56,932 nt of DNA from Evernia prunastri. Taxonomy: Eukaryota; Ascomycota; Lecanoromycetes; Lecanorales; Parmeliaceae. A program made the translations under genes and the position numbers. This document shows positions 56,590-56,932 of this stretch, one piece after another. Below the pieces are notes generated by a model that was not told where the DNA came from, did not search any database, and was given only the letters and a program-made list of their open reading frames with translations. The DNA lies in assembly GCA_003184365.1 (NCBI GenBank), contig NKYR01000184.1:1-56932 (forward strand), in the 5' to 3' direction. The stretch's first letter is position 1. The number at the start of each line of letters is the position of its first letter.

Positions 56590-56932
56590 AAGGAGTGGTT
56601 TTGAGCAGCCGAACGTTTTGGTCTCGGCTCGTTACCAAGTGGCACTTCAGTATCAAACGACCCGTTTTCACGTGGCTAGTGCGAGACTCGAAGGTCAAGA
56701 GGTAGGATGACGGAGGGATCTCATGACTATGTTGCAAAAAAGGCTGGACTTGGGGCTGGGCCATTGCTCGTGAACTTGCTAGTGAACTTCAGCGAAAGCC
56801 ATCTTCCTGCAAATTAAGCCATCCTATGTTTGGATTAGTATCCTAAATCTCTTCCCTGTAGCAAACAATGGCAACCATGAGGCTGAATCACGCAAATGGC
56901 AATCATGAGGCTATACAGAAAGTCGATACGTG
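56590..56932. other. Window end, no gene recognised
   Basis: Contains only short frames. Near 56869-56910 a short imperfect direct repeat occurs (ATGGCAACCATGAGGCT and ATGGCAATCATGAGGCT). A gene may start beyond the window. Confidence 0.5.

Overview
This is the left end of a filamentous-ascomycete (Pezizomycotina) chromosome, most likely a Dothideomycete. The evidence is CCCTAA telomere arrays at position 1, short spliceosomal introns (about 45-117 nt, GT-AG with two GC-AG cases), and ascomycete gene families: Zn2Cys6 regulators, a Pth11/rhodopsin-like membrane protein, a DUF3237-type secreted protein, a HeLo domain, an NB-ARC/TPR receptor, and an RRM+YTH protein. The class assignment is inference from gene families; no rRNA or tRNA was found to fix it. 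Layout, left to right. 1-417: telomere repeats interrupted by a Ty1/copia reverse-transcriptase fragment and a single N. 418-1690: an AT-rich block with a RIP-like dinucleotide signature, then a 13-bp minisatellite. 3151-4023: serine-rich single-pass membrane protein. 5104-7618: intact 7-exon MFS sugar-type transporter. 8608-16276: aspartic-protease-like membrane protein, amidase and NB-ARC/TPR protein, each broken by an in-frame stop. 16755-19017 (minus): intact five-exon regulator joining a Zn2Cys6 cluster to a C2H2-like region. 20596-23639: small secreted protein and a GNAT acetyltransferase. 25417-31292: decayed metallo-beta-lactamase-fold gene, decayed transcription-factor-domain gene, decayed HeLo gene and a hypothetical ORF. 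33843-38249: F-box protein and rhodopsin-like membrane protein. 39731-40141: small ORF with an in-frame TAG. 41294-42182: a gene built from phase-1 exons, each encoding one C-x4-C-x10-C-x2-H module. 45347-46693 (minus): class III aminotransferase. 47291-47919 (minus): DUF3237-like secreted protein. 48708-50310 (minus): RRM+YTH m6A-reader gene with a frameshift. 50891-51965: short Zn2Cys6 regulator. 53987-56589: candidate small secreted protein and a frameshifted secreted protein. The remaining DNA is gene-poor and contains several low-complexity tracts. The window is a mosaic. Transporter, acetyltransferase, F-box, rhodopsin-like, aminotransferase and DUF3237 genes read cleanly, while about ten neighbours carry premature stops or single-base frame changes in otherwise conserved frames. 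Many of the stops are what C-to-T (or G-to-A) changes of Gln, Arg or Trp codons would give, which fits RIP-like or deamination decay of a subtelomere. The gene content (surface proteins, secreted proteins, transport, NLR/HeLo-type incompatibility genes, regulators) is typical of accessory subtelomeric DNA; no single metabolic pathway or cluster is evident. The most unusual element is the tandem-exon cysteine/histidine module gene at 41294-42182, with a 57-bp duplication that creates two in-frame splice acceptors.
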